A stretch of 64,000 bases of DNA from Bradyrhizobium iriomotense (GCF_030160715.1 NZ_BSOW01000034.1:31284-95283); one strand, 5' to 3'; shown: positions 25,883 to 34,678, counted from the first letter of the stretch. Notes: generated from the sequence alone by a model not told the origin. A program made the numbers and translations.

Positions 25883-26403
25883 CGACACTTAGCCTCACCA
25901 TCAACGGCCAGAAGCATGGTCCGGTGGAGGTGCGCGACGACCTCTCGATGAACGATTTCCTGCGCGAAATGCTCGGCATGACCGGCACGAAATTCGGCTG
26001 CGGCGCCGCGCAGTGCCTGAGCTGCGCCATCATCGTCGACGAGCCCGACGGCACCAGCTACACCAGCCCGACCTGCATCGCGCCCGCCGTGAATTTCGAC
26101 GGCAAGTCGATCCGCACCGTCGAGGGCCACGCCAGGGACGGCGCGCTCTCGGCCCTGCAAAAGGCCTTCATCGACCATTTCGCCTTTCAGTGCGGCTACT
26201 GCACCGCCGGCTTTCTCAACGAGGGCCAGGTGCTGCTCGAGCACCTGGCGCGCAAGCCCGTGCCACGCGAAAAGCTGGAGCAGACGATCGCCGACGCGCT
26301 CGACGGCCATCTCTGCCGCTGCACCGGCTACATCAAATATCACGAGGCGGTGCGCGACGTGATCCTGGCCGATTCAAACCGCTACCTCATCGCGACCAAG
26401 TGA
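25879..26403 (+). CDS. (2Fe-2S)-binding subunit of the molybdenum hydroxylase
   Basis: A 174-residue protein with two iron-sulphur domains. The N-terminal ferredoxin-like cluster ligands are in GCGAAQCLSCAI plus a later Cys (SPTCIA). The C-terminal helical domain has FQCGYCTAGFL and HLCRCTGYIKYHEAV. The start GTG overlaps the stop of the large subunit. There is no signal peptide. In this family the small subunit is folded in the cytoplasm and exported together with the Tat-tagged large subunit. It passes electrons from molybdenum to the next carrier, likely the cytochrome encoded by the next gene. Confidence 0.92.
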   Translation: MTTLSLTINGQKHGPVEVRDDLSMNDFLREMLGMTGTKFGCGAAQCLSCAIIVDEPDGTSYTSPTCIAPAVNFDGKSIRTVEGHARDGALSALQKAFIDHFAFQCGYCTAGFLNEGQVLLEHLARKPVPREKLEQTIADALDGHLCRCTGYIKYHEAVRDVILADSNRYLIATK

Positions 26404-26411
26404 CACGAGCC

Positions 26412-27029
26412 ATGATCTCCGACGCGCGCTTCAAGACGATGGCCGTGATCGCGGCGCTCGCCAGCAGCCTTTGCGCAGGCTATGCGGCCTCGGAAACGGC
26501 AAGCCATGCGCTGGCCTCGCCCGAGAGCTTTGCCAACATTGCCGACACCGAGAAACGCTCGGCCGCGATCTTCACCGAGCTCGGCAAGGTGCTGACGCAT
26601 CCGCGCTGCACCAATTGTCATCCGGCCGGCGACAGCCCGCGGCAAGGCGACAATCCGCATCTCCACCAGCCGCCGGTCACGCGCGGCGCCGATGGTCATG
26701 GTCTGGAGTCGATGCGCTGCCATACCTGCCACCAGAAGGCCAATTTCGAGCCCGGCCGTGTCCCCGGCCATCCCGAATGGCATCTTGCCCCACGCGAAAT
26801 GGCTTGGGAGGGCAAGACGATCGGGGAGATCTGCGAGCAGATCAGGGATCCCGCGCGCAACGGCGGCCGCAAGGTGGAGGCGCTGATCGACCACATCGGC
26901 AAGGACACGCTGGTCGGCTGGGCCTGGAAGCCGGGCTTCGGCCGCTCGCCGGCGCCGGGCACGCAAGCGCAGGCCGGCGCACTGGTTGAAGCCTGGGTGA
27001 AGACCGGCGCGGCATGCCCCGCGCCGTGA
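26412..27029 (+). CDS. Diheme c-type cytochrome of the molybdenum hydroxylase operon
   Basis: A 205-residue protein with a hydrophobic N-terminal segment (residues 10-26, FKTMAVIAALASSLCAGYA) acting as a signal. Two heme c attachment motifs are visible: CTNCH (66-70) and CHTCH (103-107). It starts 9 bases after the 2Fe-2S gene and is annotated in related genomes as an extra subunit of isoquinoline 1-oxidoreductase. It is the probable electron acceptor that links the enzyme to the respiratory chain. Methionines and histidines after the second motif could be axial ligands. It converges with the Sel1 gene with 6 bases between stops. Confidence 0.84.
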   Translation: MISDARFKTMAVIAALASSLCAGYAASETASHALASPESFANIADTEKRSAAIFTELGKVLTHPRCTNCHPAGDSPRQGDNPHLHQPPVTRGADGHGLESMRCHTCHQKANFEPGRVPGHPEWHLAPREMAWEGKTIGEICEQIRDPARNGGRKVEALIDHIGKDTLVGWAWKPGFGRSPAPGTQAQAGALVEAWVKTGAACPAP

Positions 27030-27035
27030 AGCCGA

Positions 27036-28448
27036 TTAAGGTGATGCCGGTCGCTGGGTGGGGTCCGGCCACGGCGATGGGCCTGCTGTCTCGGTCTCCG
27101 CCGTTTCCAGCAGGATCACGCGTGGTACCGGCTTGAGGCCGGCCGAAATGCTTTTGGCCAGCTCCGCGGCGCTGGTCTTGATGGCAGGTTGGAGGAAATC
27201 ATCCAGTCTCTGAAGGTTGACGGCTGCATCTTGCCGTCCGAGCTCTTTCGCAACCGTGTAGTAAGCGTAGGCCTTGGTGTAGTCTCGCGCTGTTCCGGCA
27301 CCTTCGTGGTAGGCACGAGCAAGCCAATAGTGGCAATAGGCATTTCTGTAGGGCGCGCAAAGCTGGAGTAATTCGAACGAGCGCTTGGTGTCGAACCACG
27401 GGGCCTCCCGCGCGAATCTGTAGACGTAAGCGAGCTCCCCGAGGGCGAAGACCGAGTGCCCTTGGCGATAGGACCGCTCAAACCACTTGATCGATTCCGG
27501 CAGATCATCGCTTTCTCGAAAGCCATACCGGTCCCTGAACCACCGCGCGAGCGTGAGCTGTGCCCCTTCGAAGCCCGCATCCGCCGCGCGTCGCAAATAG
27601 TCGATCGTCTTCGCAGTGTCGCGGGTGAGCCCGCCCCGCCCGGTATTGATGCAGTATGCAAGTTGCGCCATGGCGATGAGTTCGCCGCTGTCCGCCGCCC
27701 TGCGCAAGAGATCGACTGCCTTCACGGTATCGTACGTGCCGCCAAATTCGCCGCTGACGTATCCGGCAGCAGCAAGCCGCATCGCATACGGCTCGCCAGC
27801 CGCCACCCCGTCATCGATCAACTTCCGTCCCGCCGTCTCATCCTTCGGCACGCCGCCCGCGCCCGAGAAGAGGATGCGCCCGAGAACGCTGCCAGCCTGA
27901 CGATGTCCTCCGGCGGCGGCCTCGCGCAGCAACGCTTCCGCGTCGCGCGTTTGGTCGGTCGAATTTGGTACCAGCAGGGCGAGCGCCGTGACGAACTGAA
28001 CGTTCGGGTCGCTTGCGGTCGCCGATCTCAGGATATCGATCGCCTTCGCCCAATCATAGCGATAGTAGGCGCCGAGCGCTGCCGTGAGTTTCGGCTGGTC
28101 GTCTGCGGCTGAGTTTCGAAAGGTCGACCGGTCGACGTTGACCGTGATCTGATTGGCGATACTGGGTCGGCCGACCTCATCGTCCCAGAAAAACGTGGCG
28201 CGCCGCGTTGCTGCGCAGCCCGGGGTCGACGCGTTGGTGCAATCGGCTGGCTTTGCCCAGCTGCCCAGCGGAATTGCTGCTTCAGGCCCCCCTAGACCCA
28301 ACAGAAGCCAGCCCGCGAGCAAGATTGCTGTCACCTGCGGCCAGACAAGCCACGCGCGACGGTACCAGGCATCGTACTGCCAGAAGGCGATATGCAAGGC
28401 CGCTGCTCGGCCAATCGCTGTCATCGGTTTTGTCCGTTCCAATTCCAT
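27036..28448 (-). CDS. Membrane-anchored Sel1-repeat protein
   Basis: A 470-residue protein. A basic, aromatic N-terminus (FWQYDAWYRRAWLVW) leads into one transmembrane helix at about 37-55, then a Cys-containing spacer (ADCTNASTPGCAA). From about residue 120 it consists of Sel1-like alpha-helical repeats, for example AEALLREAAAGGHRQAGSVLG, AVDLLRRAADSGELIAMAQLA and TIDYLRRAADAGFEGAQLTLA. By the positive-inside rule the repeats would be periplasmic. Sel1 proteins are scaffolds for protein complexes. It starts 27 bases after the AAA+/trypsin gene and is the last gene of that unit, so it is a likely partner. Start ATG 28448. Confidence 0.84.
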   Translation of the reverse strand: MELERTKPMTAIGRAAALHIAFWQYDAWYRRAWLVWPQVTAILLAGWLLLGLGGPEAAIPLGSWAKPADCTNASTPGCAATRRATFFWDDEVGRPSIANQITVNVDRSTFRNSAADDQPKLTAALGAYYRYDWAKAIDILRSATASDPNVQFVTALALLVPNSTDQTRDAEALLREAAAGGHRQAGSVLGRILFSGAGGVPKDETAGRKLIDDGVAAGEPYAMRLAAAGYVSGEFGGTYDTVKAVDLLRRAADSGELIAMAQLAYCINTGRGGLTRDTAKTIDYLRRAADAGFEGAQLTLARWFRDRYGFRESDDLPESIKWFERSYRQGHSVFALGELAYVYRFAREAPWFDTKRSFELLQLCAPYRNAYCHYWLARAYHEGAGTARDYTKAYAYYTVAKELGRQDAAVNLQRLDDFLQPAIKTSAAELAKSISAGLKPVPRVILLETAETETAGPSPWPDPTQRPASP

Positions 28449-28475
28449 CGCGGGGACCGATTGCTTCGTTTGCGG

Positions 28476-31184
28476 CTATGCCACGTCCTGATTGACCAGC
28501 TCAACGGCGAGGAACTTGAGCGCATCGGCGATGGGAATGAAGAAATTGATGCTCACGCTCACCCCCGAGATGGTTAGTCCGGCAACGCTAGCAGCGACGA
28601 CATTGCCGAACCCGTCCACCATCGGTCCCCCGCTGTTGCCGGGATGAATGGCAACGTCGCTTTGCATCAGCGAAAGATCGTTTTCCGTGCGATAGGCACT
28701 GACGATGCCTTTGGTGATCGTCGTCGAATATTTCTCGTCTCGCGGCGTCCCTACCGCATAAACCTCGGAGGCGACTTCGGGAGCGTCGAGCCGCAGTGGC
28801 AGCGCCGGCATTCCCGATTCATTCACTTTGACCAGAGCGATGTCTCTCGTCTTGTTCGTTCGCAAGACTTCGCCGGGCAGCTGACGGCCGGTCGTCAGCT
28901 TGACCGCCACGAATTTGTTCTCCGCTACCACGTGGTGGTTGGTCAGGAGATATCCATCCTTCGAGATGAAAAAGCCGCTACCGTGACCACCTTCAATCTG
29001 GATGGTGACAACCGCGGCCTGCAGGGCGGACGTCCCCTCCGACAGCGGGGTAACCGAGCGAGGGAGCGCGGGAATCCCGACGATGGTATCGCTGATCTTC
29101 TCCCGCACCGTCTCGCGATATCCGGAAATCTGAATGGCCGCGTCAATATCCGCCATGGCAAGCTGACGCACGTCCCCCGAGGGGTCGTGCGCAATGCGCG
29201 TGGCCTGGGCCTCGCGCGCGCGCTCGAGCAGCGTTCGCATCTCGCGCGCTTGACCCCAGGATTTGTTGCGCATGCCCACCTTGATCCACGGACCAAGGCT
29301 GGACTCGAGATCATCCGGCAATACGAAGTTTTGTCGTTTGGCCATCACCCGCAGGATGGCGGCGAGCTCGTTTGCGGCATAGGGCGGAAACGCGATCGTC
29401 TTGGTAAAGCGGCTGGAGAGGCCCGGATTGCTGTTGATGAAGCGCTGCATCTCATTCGGGTAGCCCGCGACGATGACGACGATGCGATCGCGGTTGTCCT
29501 CCATGAATTTGAGCAACGTATCGATTGCCTCCTGGCCGAAATCGTTGCCCGGTCGCGACAGAGAATACGCTTCGTCGATGAACAGGATGCCGTCAAGCGC
29601 TTCCCTGCATTTGTCGAGCGTCTTGGGAGCGGTCTGGCCGATATAGCCCGCAACGAGACCCGAGCGGTCAGTCTCGACCAGATGACCTTTTCGCAGCACG
29701 TTGAGCGAACGATAGATCTCGCCGAGTGCGCGCGCGACCTCGGTCTTCCCCACGCCGGGCGGGCCGGTAAATACCATGTGCCGGCTGATGGGCGCGACGA
29801 CAAGGCCCTGCTCGCGGCGCAAGCGCTCGACTTCAAGCGCCGACATGATCCTGTTCACCTCTGCCTTGACCGGCTCCAGCCCGACCATCTCTTCGAGGCG
29901 GTCCAGCGCCTGATCGAGCGTGCGTTCGGGGGGGATGGTGGCCTCAACCTTCAGCCTTCGCCCGGCGCGTGGCGCCGAATGGTCAGGCGAAGAAGGCACC
30001 AACGCGTGCTCAACGACGATCGGAGCCGGAGTTGGTGTAGTCGGCACGGGCGGAGGCGCCGGCGGCGGGACGTTCGTTCGCACCAAAGGCACGCCTACAC
30101 TTTCGAAGTCGACCAACTCGACCTTGCTGATGTCGGCGGTCGGGTCGGCGGCCACGCGCAGGGACTGGGCTTCGCACGCTTTATCAAGGAGGTTGCGCAT
30201 CTCGCGAGCGTTGCCCCAGCCCTCGCTTCTCCACTGGGTTTCGATCCAGGGGACGAGGCTCTGCTCGAGTACGTCGGGCAACTCCGCGTGTTGTCGCTTG
30301 GCCATCAATCGCAGGATCGCAGCCAGCTCCTTCGGCTCATAGGCCGGGAATTCGATGGTCCTGTTGAAGCGGCTCGCCAGACCCGGATTCGTGGCGATGA
30401 AACGCCGCATCTCATTGGGATACCCGGCGGCGATCACCATGATGCGGTCGCGGTTGTCTTCCATGAACTTGATTAGCGTCGCGATTGCCTCGTGGCCAAA
30501 ATCCTTGCCTTCGCCCGCGAGCGAGTAGGCTTCGTCGACGAAAAGGATGCCGTCGAGTGCCTCCTTGCACTTGTCCAGCGTCTTCATGGCCGTCTGCCCG
30601 ATATAACCTGCGACCAGATCGGCGCGCTGCACTTCGACCACATGTCCTTTGCGCAGCACTTTGAGAGAGCGATAGATCTCCCCCAGGGCGCGCGCGATCT
30701 CGGTCTTGCCGACGCCGGGCGGCCCGGTGAACACCATGTGCCTGCTCACCTTCGCCACGGGCAAGCCCTGTTCACGGCGCTTGCGCTCGACTTCGATGCC
30801 GGCCAGCAGCTTGTTGACCTCCTCCTTGACGGAGCTGAGCCCTATCATCTGGTCGAGCTCGTCGAGCACCTCGTCGGCGCTGCGGACAGACACGGAAGGA
30901 GACTCCACGTTCAGCCGACGCCCGACCGTATAGCCCTCCCCGACAGGGACCAATCCGAATCCGGTGGGGTCGCTTGCAAGCCGCATCGCCACATAGGTCA
31001 GTGCGACGCCGGCCACCATGATCAGAAGCACGGCACCGACCGTGAGCGAATTCGCCCATGTCAATGCGCTGAATGGACCGGATTTCGGATTAAGGATCCA
31101 ATTAGTAGCGACCGCGGCCACGATCATGGCAACGCACATGGCGACCATCGGACTGTTGCGGAAGAAGTTTTTCAAGACCGGCAA
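28476..31184 (-). CDS. Membrane-anchored tandem AAA+ ATPase / trypsin-like serine protease fusion
   Basis: A 902-residue fusion. Two transmembrane helices (about 12-30 and 47-67) form a hairpin. AAA+ domain 1 has Walker A GPPGVGKT (154-161), pore loop YIGQT (194-198) and Walker B ILFVDEA (213-219). After a Pro-rich linker (372-400), AAA+ domain 2 repeats the same motifs (Walker A 474-481, Walker B 533-539). Both are CbbX/SpoVK-like. Residues 720-902 are a trypsin-like (HtrA-type) protease with a complete triad: His751 in TNHHVV, Asp781 in RDIALVKV, Ser851 in GNSGGP. No PDZ domain is seen. The hairpin should leave both ATPase and protease on one face, probably cytoplasmic. Start is TTG 31184; a downstream start is possible. 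Confidence 0.88.
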   Translation of the reverse strand: MPVLKNFFRNSPMVAMCVAMIVAAVATNWILNPKSGPFSALTWANSLTVGAVLLIMVAGVALTYVAMRLASDPTGFGLVPVGEGYTVGRRLNVESPSVSVRSADEVLDELDQMIGLSSVKEEVNKLLAGIEVERKRREQGLPVAKVSRHMVFTGPPGVGKTEIARALGEIYRSLKVLRKGHVVEVQRADLVAGYIGQTAMKTLDKCKEALDGILFVDEAYSLAGEGKDFGHEAIATLIKFMEDNRDRIMVIAAGYPNEMRRFIATNPGLASRFNRTIEFPAYEPKELAAILRLMAKRQHAELPDVLEQSLVPWIETQWRSEGWGNAREMRNLLDKACEAQSLRVAADPTADISKVELVDFESVGVPLVRTNVPPPAPPPVPTTPTPAPIVVEHALVPSSPDHSAPRAGRRLKVEATIPPERTLDQALDRLEEMVGLEPVKAEVNRIMSALEVERLRREQGLVVAPISRHMVFTGPPGVGKTEVARALGEIYRSLNVLRKGHLVETDRSGLVAGYIGQTAPKTLDKCREALDGILFIDEAYSLSRPGNDFGQEAIDTLLKFMEDNRDRIVVIVAGYPNEMQRFINSNPGLSSRFTKTIAFPPYAANELAAILRVMAKRQNFVLPDDLESSLGPWIKVGMRNKSWGQAREMRTLLERAREAQATRIAHDPSGDVRQLAMADIDAAIQISGYRETVREKISDTIVGIPALPRSVTPLSEGTSALQAAVVTIQIEGGHGSGFFISKDGYLLTNHHVVAENKFVAVKLTTGRQLPGEVLRTNKTRDIALVKVNESGMPALPLRLDAPEVASEVYAVGTPRDEKYSTTITKGIVSAYRTENDLSLMQSDVAIHPGNSGGPMVDGFGNVVAASVAGLTISGVSVSINFFIPIADALKFLAVELVNQDVA

Positions 31185-31221
31185 TTCCCCATCACAGCGT
31201 CGCGTTCATCCATTTGCGCAT

Positions 31222-31839
31222 TCATTGGCAAGGGTTGCGCACCTGCCACCTCACGTTAACGGAATACGCCCCGTTCACGTCCTGAACGCCCCCGGGCCTC
31301 AGGTAGAACCCCACCTGGTCCGCCTCGCCGACCAATGTAAGAACTCCACGGCCCACGGGATAAGGCGCGGGATAGGGAATGGCGATGCGCTGAGGTGTCG
31401 TGGTGAGCTTGATCGGCGGCGACAGATATTGTCCCGAGCGGACGCGCACCATGCCACCATGCCCACTCGGTCGTTGCGTCAACGTCACCCATGCCAGCGG
31501 CGCCTTGCAGTTCCTCGCGTCATCCACCGCTGCTTTCGAACTTCCCGGATCGAGGGTGGGAAGGGCTGCATTGATGTCGGCTGGTACCAGCACTTCGAGA
31601 GTGGATTCCTCACCAACGGCAGCCGGTTTGTCGCGCGTGAGGCTGGGCAATACCACGACGGCGGCTATTCCGGCGGTCACGAGCGCGCCGGCAATTCCAA
31701 TCAGTGTGCCCCGAGAGGAGCCAGGCTTCTTGTCACGAGGCGGCGGCTCCTGACGTGAGGGCCGGTCTTGCCCGCTGGGCGCGCCCTCGGAAATCGCCTG
31801 TTGTGCATCTGGGTCACTCATGTTCGAGCGTTCGTTCAT
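31222..31839 (-). CDS. Single-span membrane protein upstream of the AAA+/protease gene
   Basis: A 205-residue protein of no recognised family. The first 42 residues are polar and Pro-rich (RPSRQEPPPRDKKPGSSRG), followed by one transmembrane helix (about 44-66, TLIGIAGALVTAGIAAVVVL). The extracytoplasmic part is beta-rich, with two Cys (DDARNCKAPLAW and a C-terminal NPCQ) that may pair. It ends 37 bases before the AAA+/protease start, so co-transcription is likely. It may be a receptor, inhibitor or assembly factor for that protease, which is inference from position. An internal ATG (31821, MSDPDAQQ) is an alternative start. Confidence 0.65.
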   Translation of the reverse strand: MNERSNMSDPDAQQAISEGAPSGQDRPSRQEPPPRDKKPGSSRGTLIGIAGALVTAGIAAVVVLPSLTRDKPAAVGEESTLEVLVPADINAALPTLDPGSSKAAVDDARNCKAPLAWVTLTQRPSGHGGMVRVRSGQYLSPPIKLTTTPQRIAIPYPAPYPVGRGVLTLVGEADQVGFYLRPGGVQDVNGAYSVNVRWQVRNPCQ

Positions 31840-32203
31840 TGCAGGGGCCAGGAGATTATGGTCGACGGCTGACGTGCCGACAACCCTGATTCGGGAAGTC
31901 AGGATCGAAACGGTTACTGAACGATGTCACGCGCGCTTCGTCCCACCATCGTGTTTCGTGCCAGTCTTCGTTCCCGACAGAGGGGCGCTCGTGGTTAAGC
32001 TTTTGTCACAAACCTGCGGCGCGGAACGTGCGTTAGGTCACTCATCCGTTTCGCCGGGAGCGGTTTCCCCAGTTGTCATCCGAGTGCGTCGCAGTTCACC
32101 TGCGCGCTCGCAGCGCCAAGAGAACTCGCTGGCAAGATTGCGACAACACTCGCGCCCAATATGTCATGCCGCTTCCAAACGCATGCAAGGGATGCGAGGA
32201 ACG
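31840..32203. other. Intergenic region upstream of the AAA+/protease unit
   Basis: About 360 bases without a believable gene on either strand and visibly less GC-rich than flanking genes. It must contain the promoter of the three-gene unit that starts at 31839. I see no strong palindrome. Confidence 0.5.
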
Positions 32204-32581
32204 CTATTTGATCGTCGCGTTCACGGTGATGACCGACGTGCCAGAAGCCGTCGGCCCCCGCCCCGTTGCTTTGATGGCAAACGCATCGCTCCCCTTATAT
32301 TTGGCCTTCGCTTTGTATTCGAACGTAGACGGGTTGACCTTTTTCAGCTTGCCGTGTGACGGCTTTTGAGAGATCTCCGAACCAACGACCGTCCCGCGCA
32401 TCTTGATTGGAAATTGGCAACTTGCCCCGGATGTGAGATCGATGTCTGCCGTCGAATTCTCACCCCAATCCGCTAGTGTCCCTGAAATCGAGCATTCAGA
32501 AACGGCCCACGCCCGAGACGCAAACAGTAGGCTTGGGCAGCTGGCGATGAGCGCCAACGCGGCGACCTTTGACAACTGCAT
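32204..32581 (-). CDS. Small secreted protein with Ig/cadherin-like repeat pattern
   Basis: A 125-residue protein with a clear signal peptide (MQLSKVAALALIASCPSLLFASRAWA). The mature part has two Cys (SECSISG and GASCQFPI). The segment SQKPSHGKLKKVNPSTFEYKA plus YKGSDAFAIKATG resembles a single bacterial Ig/cadherin-like unit of the type PxHGxL...FxYxPxxxYxGxDxFxxx. It is periplasmic or extracellular. It lies 364 bases upstream of the membrane protein gene on the same strand, so it may belong to the same functional unit but probably has its own promoter. Confidence 0.65.
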   Translation of the reverse strand: MQLSKVAALALIASCPSLLFASRAWAVSECSISGTLADWGENSTADIDLTSGASCQFPIKMRGTVVGSEISQKPSHGKLKKVNPSTFEYKAKAKYKGSDAFAIKATGRGPTASGTSVITVNATIK

Positions 32582-33034
32582 GATAGGCTTCTCCGCATCG
32601 TTGTCAGTTTACGGACATCACTCCACCCTCACCTATTGACGGTCGGCGGAGTGCCAAACGCGCTGCCTCACCCAGCCATCATGCCGGTCCGTCGGCTCAG
32701 GGTCAAAACGATAGTGGTTCCCAAATCGCAATTTTTCGCTCGCCGGTCATGTCTGACGAAGCAACCTGTTGATGTAGAAAATCAAGTGGGCCCCTTACGT
32801 CCGTATTCCGAGGGCGAGCTCGGCTAGGTAGCCCAGGGTCGAGGGGCCCGCTGTTGGACCCAAAGCGGGCCTTGGTTCGGCGCACCTGTCGTTGGGAGGT
32901 GCGGTGAGGTTCCCAGCGTGTCGATCGGAAAGGCCGTTCTTCAGTCGAAGTTGGAAGCATTTTTGTCCGGGACATTCGCCAGTGATTTCGGCAAACTTTG
33001 TCCGTTGCGAAAGCTTCGAGCTCACTGAGCAGCC
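32582..33034. other. Intergenic region between divergent secreted-protein and ClC genes
   Basis: About 450 bases without a supported gene. Open frames here have poor composition and no ribosome-binding site. Base composition is closer to balanced than elsewhere. No strong repeat or terminator recognised. Confidence 0.5.
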
Positions 33035-34363
33035 GTGGACCGAAAACCTGACGACGATCGACATGTCGCAAACGAACGTCGCAGCCTGTTGGGCCTCGCG
33101 GCGATGGCCCTCGTCATAGGGGCAGCCACCGGGTGTGTTGGGGCGATCTTCCGGCTTGTGCTCGCGCATGCCGATCGTCAGCGCGACGCGTTGATCGTTT
33201 GGGCCCACGGCCACGCAGTCTGGGGATTCTTGATGGTCGTCGGCGCGTGCGCAGTCGCAACCCTGGTTGCCGCGTGGATGGTGTGGCAGTTCTCGCCACA
33301 CGCTTCGGGAAGCGGCATTCCGCATGTCGAAGCTGTCCTGCGTGAAGAGATTCCACCGGCTCAGTTTGGTCTGGTGCCGGTGAAATTCTTCGGCGGGATA
33401 CTGGCGATCGGCTGCGGGCTGGCGCTGGGCCGCGAGGGGCCGACCGTCCAGATGGGCGCCGGTATCGCGGTTTTCGCTGCGCGCATCTGCCGGCTCTCAT
33501 GGGCGGACTGCCGAGTGCTGCTGGCGGCCGGTGCCGGGGCCGGCCTTGCAACGGCCTTCAATGCGCCAATTGCCGGGCTCGTGTTTGTGCTGGAGGAGCT
33601 GGTGCAGAGGTTCGAGCACCGTGTTGCCGTCGCCGCCCTTGCGGCGCTGGCAGCGGCGATCCCGGTCGCACGGCTGTTTCTCGGTGACGCGCCCGACTTC
33701 CAGATCGGGCCGCTGAGCTATCCCGGCGCAGAGTCAGCTCCGTTGTTCTTTGCTCTGGGCGGCATCGCGGGCCTGCTTGCCGTCGCATACAATCGCACCC
33801 TGCTCGCGACCATTGCAATTCGCGACCGATTTGGACGGCTACCGATGGAGCTCCGCGCCGGATTGATCGGCGCAAGCGTCGGCATATTGGCCTGGTTCGC
33901 GCCCGAACTGGTCGGTGGCGGAGATCAGATCACGCAGCGCGCGCTGATCGGCCACGAGAGCGTGGCGATCGTGGGGTTCGCCTTCCTGATCCGGTTCGGG
34001 CTCGGCGGTCTCTCATACGCGGCCGGCACGCCCGGCGGACTGTTCGCGCCCTTGCTCGTGCTGGGAGCCCAGTCCGGGCTGCTGTTCGGGACGGCTTGCC
34101 GTCATGCATTCCCGGCGCTCGCTGTCCAGCCGGAAGCATTTGCGTTGGTAGGCATGGCCGCTTTCTTCACCGGCGTGGTGCGTGCGCCGGTGACCGGCAT
34201 CGTTCTCGTCGCCGAAATGACCGGTAACGTGACAATGCTGCTGCCGATGCTGGGCGCCTGCTTCATGGCGATGCTGCTACCCATGCTGCTCGGCAATGCA
34301 CCGATCTACGATTCTCTGCGCGAGCATACGCTGCGCCTGGAGCGACAAATCAGACAGAGATGA
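33035..34363 (+). CDS. clcA: ClC-type chloride/proton antiporter
   Basis: A 442-residue polytopic membrane protein of the ClC family. The anion-selectivity motifs are present: GSGIP (92-96), GREGPTVQ with the external gating Glu135, and GTPGGLFAPLLVLGA. The internal proton-path glutamate of antiporters is also present in FVLEELVQRF (Glu187-188), so this is probably an H+/Cl- exchanger, not a channel. There are no C-terminal CBS domains. The start is GTG 33035. ClcA-like exchangers act in extreme acid resistance. The gene stands alone; the neighbours give no further clue. Confidence 0.9.
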   Translation: MDRKPDDDRHVANERRSLLGLAAMALVIGAATGCVGAIFRLVLAHADRQRDALIVWAHGHAVWGFLMVVGACAVATLVAAWMVWQFSPHASGSGIPHVEAVLREEIPPAQFGLVPVKFFGGILAIGCGLALGREGPTVQMGAGIAVFAARICRLSWADCRVLLAAGAGAGLATAFNAPIAGLVFVLEELVQRFEHRVAVAALAALAAAIPVARLFLGDAPDFQIGPLSYPGAESAPLFFALGGIAGLLAVAYNRTLLATIAIRDRFGRLPMELRAGLIGASVGILAWFAPELVGGGDQITQRALIGHESVAIVGFAFLIRFGLGGLSYAAGTPGGLFAPLLVLGAQSGLLFGTACRHAFPALAVQPEAFALVGMAAFFTGVVRAPVTGIVLVAEMTGNVTMLLPMLGACFMAMLLPMLLGNAPIYDSLREHTLRLERQIRQR

Positions 34364-34678
34364 GATCGGCGTCATCCACCGCAACTGCGCCAGTTTGCGT
34401 GGAGCGGTCGTTCATGGCGTGAACAGCTCCAAATGTCCCTGCTGCGGTGCATGTGCTCGCAATTGGCCCGTCGCTTCAGTTGGCACCGAGCAGCGGCATG
34501 TCTGAAGTTGCAGGGTAACCGGACGCGGCTGGCCAACTGCAGGAATGTCGACGTTGACCCGAAGCGGCCCTTGCCTATTGGACTGCTTCTGGGCAAGTTT
34601 ACGGAGTTGGTAGACACCAACCAATCCGGTGAATCCAAAGCACATCTGCGGTACCCTGATTAGAGGTGATCGTGCCGG
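34364..34678. other. Intergenic region upstream of the BTAD-hydrolase gene
   Basis: About 315 bases with no supported gene; small frames on both strands lack ribosome-binding sites and family resemblance. Composition is nearer 55-60 percent GC by eye, lower than the left half of the window. Confidence 0.5.

Noticed and set aside
28644..30476. 610-codon open frame on the plus strand
   Set aside because: Antisense to the AAA+/protease gene; rich in Arg, His and Asp with no recognisable domain.
31222..32581. Toxin-immunity or phage-defence reading of the AAA+/protease neighbourhood
   Set aside because: Attractive, but no toxin domain, nuclease or phage gene is present; only protease, scaffold and membrane proteins can be supported.
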